A stretch of 24,122 nt of DNA, taken from NCBI GenBank assembly GCA_035282925.1, contig DATEUW010000002.1:1-24122 (forward strand), given 5' to 3'. The notes beneath the pieces were generated by a model. It was not told the origin of the DNA. It searched no databases and was given only the letters and a program-made list of their open reading frames with translations. Position 1 is the stretch's first letter. Each line of letters begins with the position of its first letter. This document shows positions 23,501 to 24,122 of the stretch, piece by piece. A program made the translations under genes and the position numbers. This DNA comes from ASMP01 sp035282925 (GTDB lineage: Archaea > Nanobdellota > Nanobdellia > Pacearchaeales > GW2011-AR1).

Positions 23501-23670
23501 GAATCAGGGCTTATGAGATAGGAGAGATATCACTCAGGTCAATAATAAATACAAAGGGAAAATTAATATTGGAGGACGGCAATGGTTCTACGCCTTCTAT
23601 TCTGGGAGGCAGGAAAGTGGTGAGGGTCCAAAAAGGCATCTCCGAGAAACTTTGCCCAGAATGTGGATAA
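20563..23670 (+). CDS. nrdJ: Adenosylcobalamin-dependent (class II) ribonucleotide reductase
   Basis: A 1035-residue enzyme that makes deoxyribonucleotides using coenzyme B12. Active-site residues are present: C136 in LGSACFV, then N418, C420 and E422 in ATNPCGEQPLPPYGACNLGS, with C431 as the redox partner, a spacing that matches class II enzymes. A TSCPD-like region lies near 870-945, and the protein ends with C1031 and C1034 (CPECG), the shuttle cysteines that are re-reduced by thioredoxin. It lacks an N-terminal ATP cone, so allosteric control by dATP through that domain is absent, and NrdR may provide it instead. A ribosome-binding site GGAGG (20550-20554) lies 8 nt upstream. It is transcribed with nrdR, and no intein is present. 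Confidence 0.95.
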   Translation: MPIQHLDYETAKSIRQEFSEYAQDHMNLSPNAQMIFGEIYLRNLEDGKPETIADRMAAISLDVASAEMRYLPKDMPLEEKIRLVKNQGRRNLELYVSNKFRANTPVNLNMGRWEVRSDESGNVTGYQQRSQLGSACFVIPVEDTFGDDVADLEDGILEAWVMQQLVHKGGGGTGFSFQRLRPKGSIIEYNPAVDGMRSMSWDGRRGVSSGYESFLHDFFNQATEAVKQGNSRRGANMGIQRIDHMDFLDHMYAKFGNRDRSEWRMKNFNLSLAVTDEFMEAALAGRTYTLYNPHRAKPPFKKILQEKWGIEDPEIVRRPDLATRAQFEAILEKNRKNPFAPLTTPNMYIDSDGKTVINAYTGEAIGSVVDEIVRIDAGKVLETFVRNSHTNGEPGMFFIDRANEYNPILYNEEKEATNPCGEQPLPPYGACNLGSVNVGEFVRYRVFDSRSAVDTRILNNEWIKVDERPDGKIGVAWVDWDDLRATIRDGTRFLDNVIERSDFPAQKIRDAVENGRNIGLGYMGIHDAMMLLKMRYGSEESYRFAERLAKELHDESLTESRKLAEERGEFPFWEGSLHNPNSALFKWYNKKPKTIPDRFRGERRLSDRVNRERVISYGTGKVRNECRMTQAPTGTIRRVVGSSDSSLSLENLAISSGIEPVFSLAERSEILNTEVEDWSYAAARLLQREGLPVKEILDAVRKNKGSVFIYSHTSSEVAKVLEKIPEDVRSVLVTASGGEGNIYEIKPEEHVKMQTVFQKYNDSAISKTINLPLSSTPKDIRQAYVDLWLQGAKGGTVYRDKSREFQILNTVVDKGLEGIVKGNGKKIIRPLLQRSITLELPYTTSGVKEGVGDLDFDPERCFTTLTFNLVNGHLTGVFQNIPETDPERISLLTSANIELSRTLKNGRSLDDVIADLEKVKMEGARRGVVVDEAVMNGSKETLRYSVEGATTRGDLLSALYVARFLTEGGKNFDSGNIDERIRAYEIGEISLRSIINTKGKLILEDGNGSTPSILGGRKVVRVQKGISEKLCPECG

Positions 23671-23693
23671 AAGGATATATTGAATTTTCATAA

Positions 23694-23703
23694 TCTTTAT
23701 AAT
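23694..23703 (+). promoter_or_regulatory. TATA box of dcd
   Basis: CTTTATAATT is centred 25 nt before the ATG at 23724. dcd therefore has its own promoter rather than relying on the nrdR-nrdJ transcript. Confidence 0.55.
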
Positions 23704-23723
23704 TATCCAATCAAGATAATTAC

Positions 23724-24122
23724 ATGAAAGTTTCTGACCAAACAATCCTGGAGCTCATTAGAAGGGGGGAGCTGGTAATAAAGCCATTTGTAAGAAAAAA
23801 TGTCCAGTCTGCTTCTGTTGATTTGAGGCTCGGAAGAGGTTTTCTTGTTCCGGATTATCACGGCATAAAATACATTTCCCTGGACAGTAAAATTAAATAC
23901 AGGGAAATTGATGAAGATGAAACAACAATTCTTCCACATCATTTTATTTTGGGAACAACCTTGGAGTATGTTTGTTTGCCAAATTATTTGACGGGAAGCG
24001 TGGAGGGAAAAAGTAGTGTCGGACGCAGAGGGCTTTTTGTCCAGAATGCCGGCTGGGTTGATCCTGGATTTGAGGGAAATATAACTCTGGAGTTTTATAA
24101 TGCTGGTGAAGTGCCTATAAAA
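23724..24122 (+). CDS. dcd: dCTP deaminase, C-terminus cut off by the window edge
   Basis: The frame is open to the last base, giving 133 residues. It begins MKVSDQTILELIRRGELVIK, the usual Dcd opening, and contains SASVDLRLG, GSVEGKSSVGRRGLFVQNAG, and WVDPGFEGNITLEFYN, the trimeric dUTPase/dCTP deaminase fold motifs with the catalytic and nucleotide-binding residues (S/R in GKSSVGR, E in TLEF). It deaminates dCTP to dUTP (and some archaeal members also hydrolyse it to dUMP), feeding dTMP synthesis. It follows nrdJ by 53 nt, so this end of the window is a deoxynucleotide-supply block. Confidence 0.93.
   Translation, partial: MKVSDQTILELIRRGELVIKPFVRKNVQSASVDLRLGRGFLVPDYHGIKYISLDSKIKYREIDEDETTILPHHFILGTTLEYVCLPNYLTGSVEGKSSVGRRGLFVQNAGWVDPGFEGNITLEFYNAGEVPIK

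Noticed and set aside
20563..23670. Intein in nrdJ, suspected because the protein is 1035 residues
   Set aside because: No Cys/Ser start, no HN-Cys/Ser/Thr end and no LAGLIDADG motif; conserved reductase segments run on without a block of foreign sequence.

Overview
The window is archaeal chromosome. It encodes archaeal Rpo7, Spt4, eS24, eS31, archaeal-type GluRS and HisRS, Dph6 and an Lhr-type helicase. Almost every gene that begins a transcript has a TATA element (TTTAAA or TTTATA type) centred about 25 nt upstream of its start codon, which indicates mostly leaderless mRNAs. The A+T-rich sequence, short intergenic gaps, small orphan genes and a shortened GluRS suggest a streamlined lineage such as a DPANN archaeon (Woesearchaeota/Pacearchaeota-like). 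That placement is inference; no rRNA or marker tree is available here.

Layout. 1-5770: an incomplete helical protein (-), a 31-aa acidic microprotein (-), an ABC exporter with an adjacent SAM methyltransferase, a coiled-coil protein, a GluRS that ends where the anticodon-binding domain should begin, and a type IV pilin-like protein. 5770-7280: a possible small RNA, then tRNA-His(GTG), hisS and tRNA-Ala(GGC) packed together. 7280-10570: a small orphan (-), dph6 (-), another orphan (+), scpA (-), then a 350-nt region without coding genes that holds four direct repeats at 22-23 bp pitch and a likely structured RNA, then a small membrane protein and an orphan sharing one central TATA box. 10570-13603: the conserved archaeal information-processing string on the minus strand (PIN/Fcf1-like, rpo7, spt4, rps24e, rps27ae), interrupted by two orphans between the PIN gene and rpo7 and by one unknown gene between rpo7 and spt4.

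13700-15450 (+): a UPF0175-like HTH protein, a PIN-like protein with a 4-nt overlap, and a nucleotidyltransferase-like protein. This resembles a toxin-antitoxin module and lies next to tRNA-Trp. 15474-16395: tRNA-Trp(CCA) followed 8 nt later by an HtpX protease. 16392-19867 (-): a COG1407-like metallophosphoesterase, a hairpin-rich spacer, and an Lhr-family helicase with an unusual Walker A. 20000-24122 (+): a deoxynucleotide-supply block with nrdR, class II (B12-dependent) ribonucleotide reductase nrdJ, and dcd, which runs off the window.

Main themes: (i) tRNA genes apparently acting as promoter and leader for protein genes (tRNA-His/hisS, tRNA-Trp/htpX); (ii) a candidate pair of NrdR boxes 32 bp apart flanking the nrdR TATA box; (iii) undescribed non-coding and repeat structure upstream of scpA; (iv) core enzymes with missing or altered parts (GluRS, Lhr motif I, tRNA-His acceptor stem).
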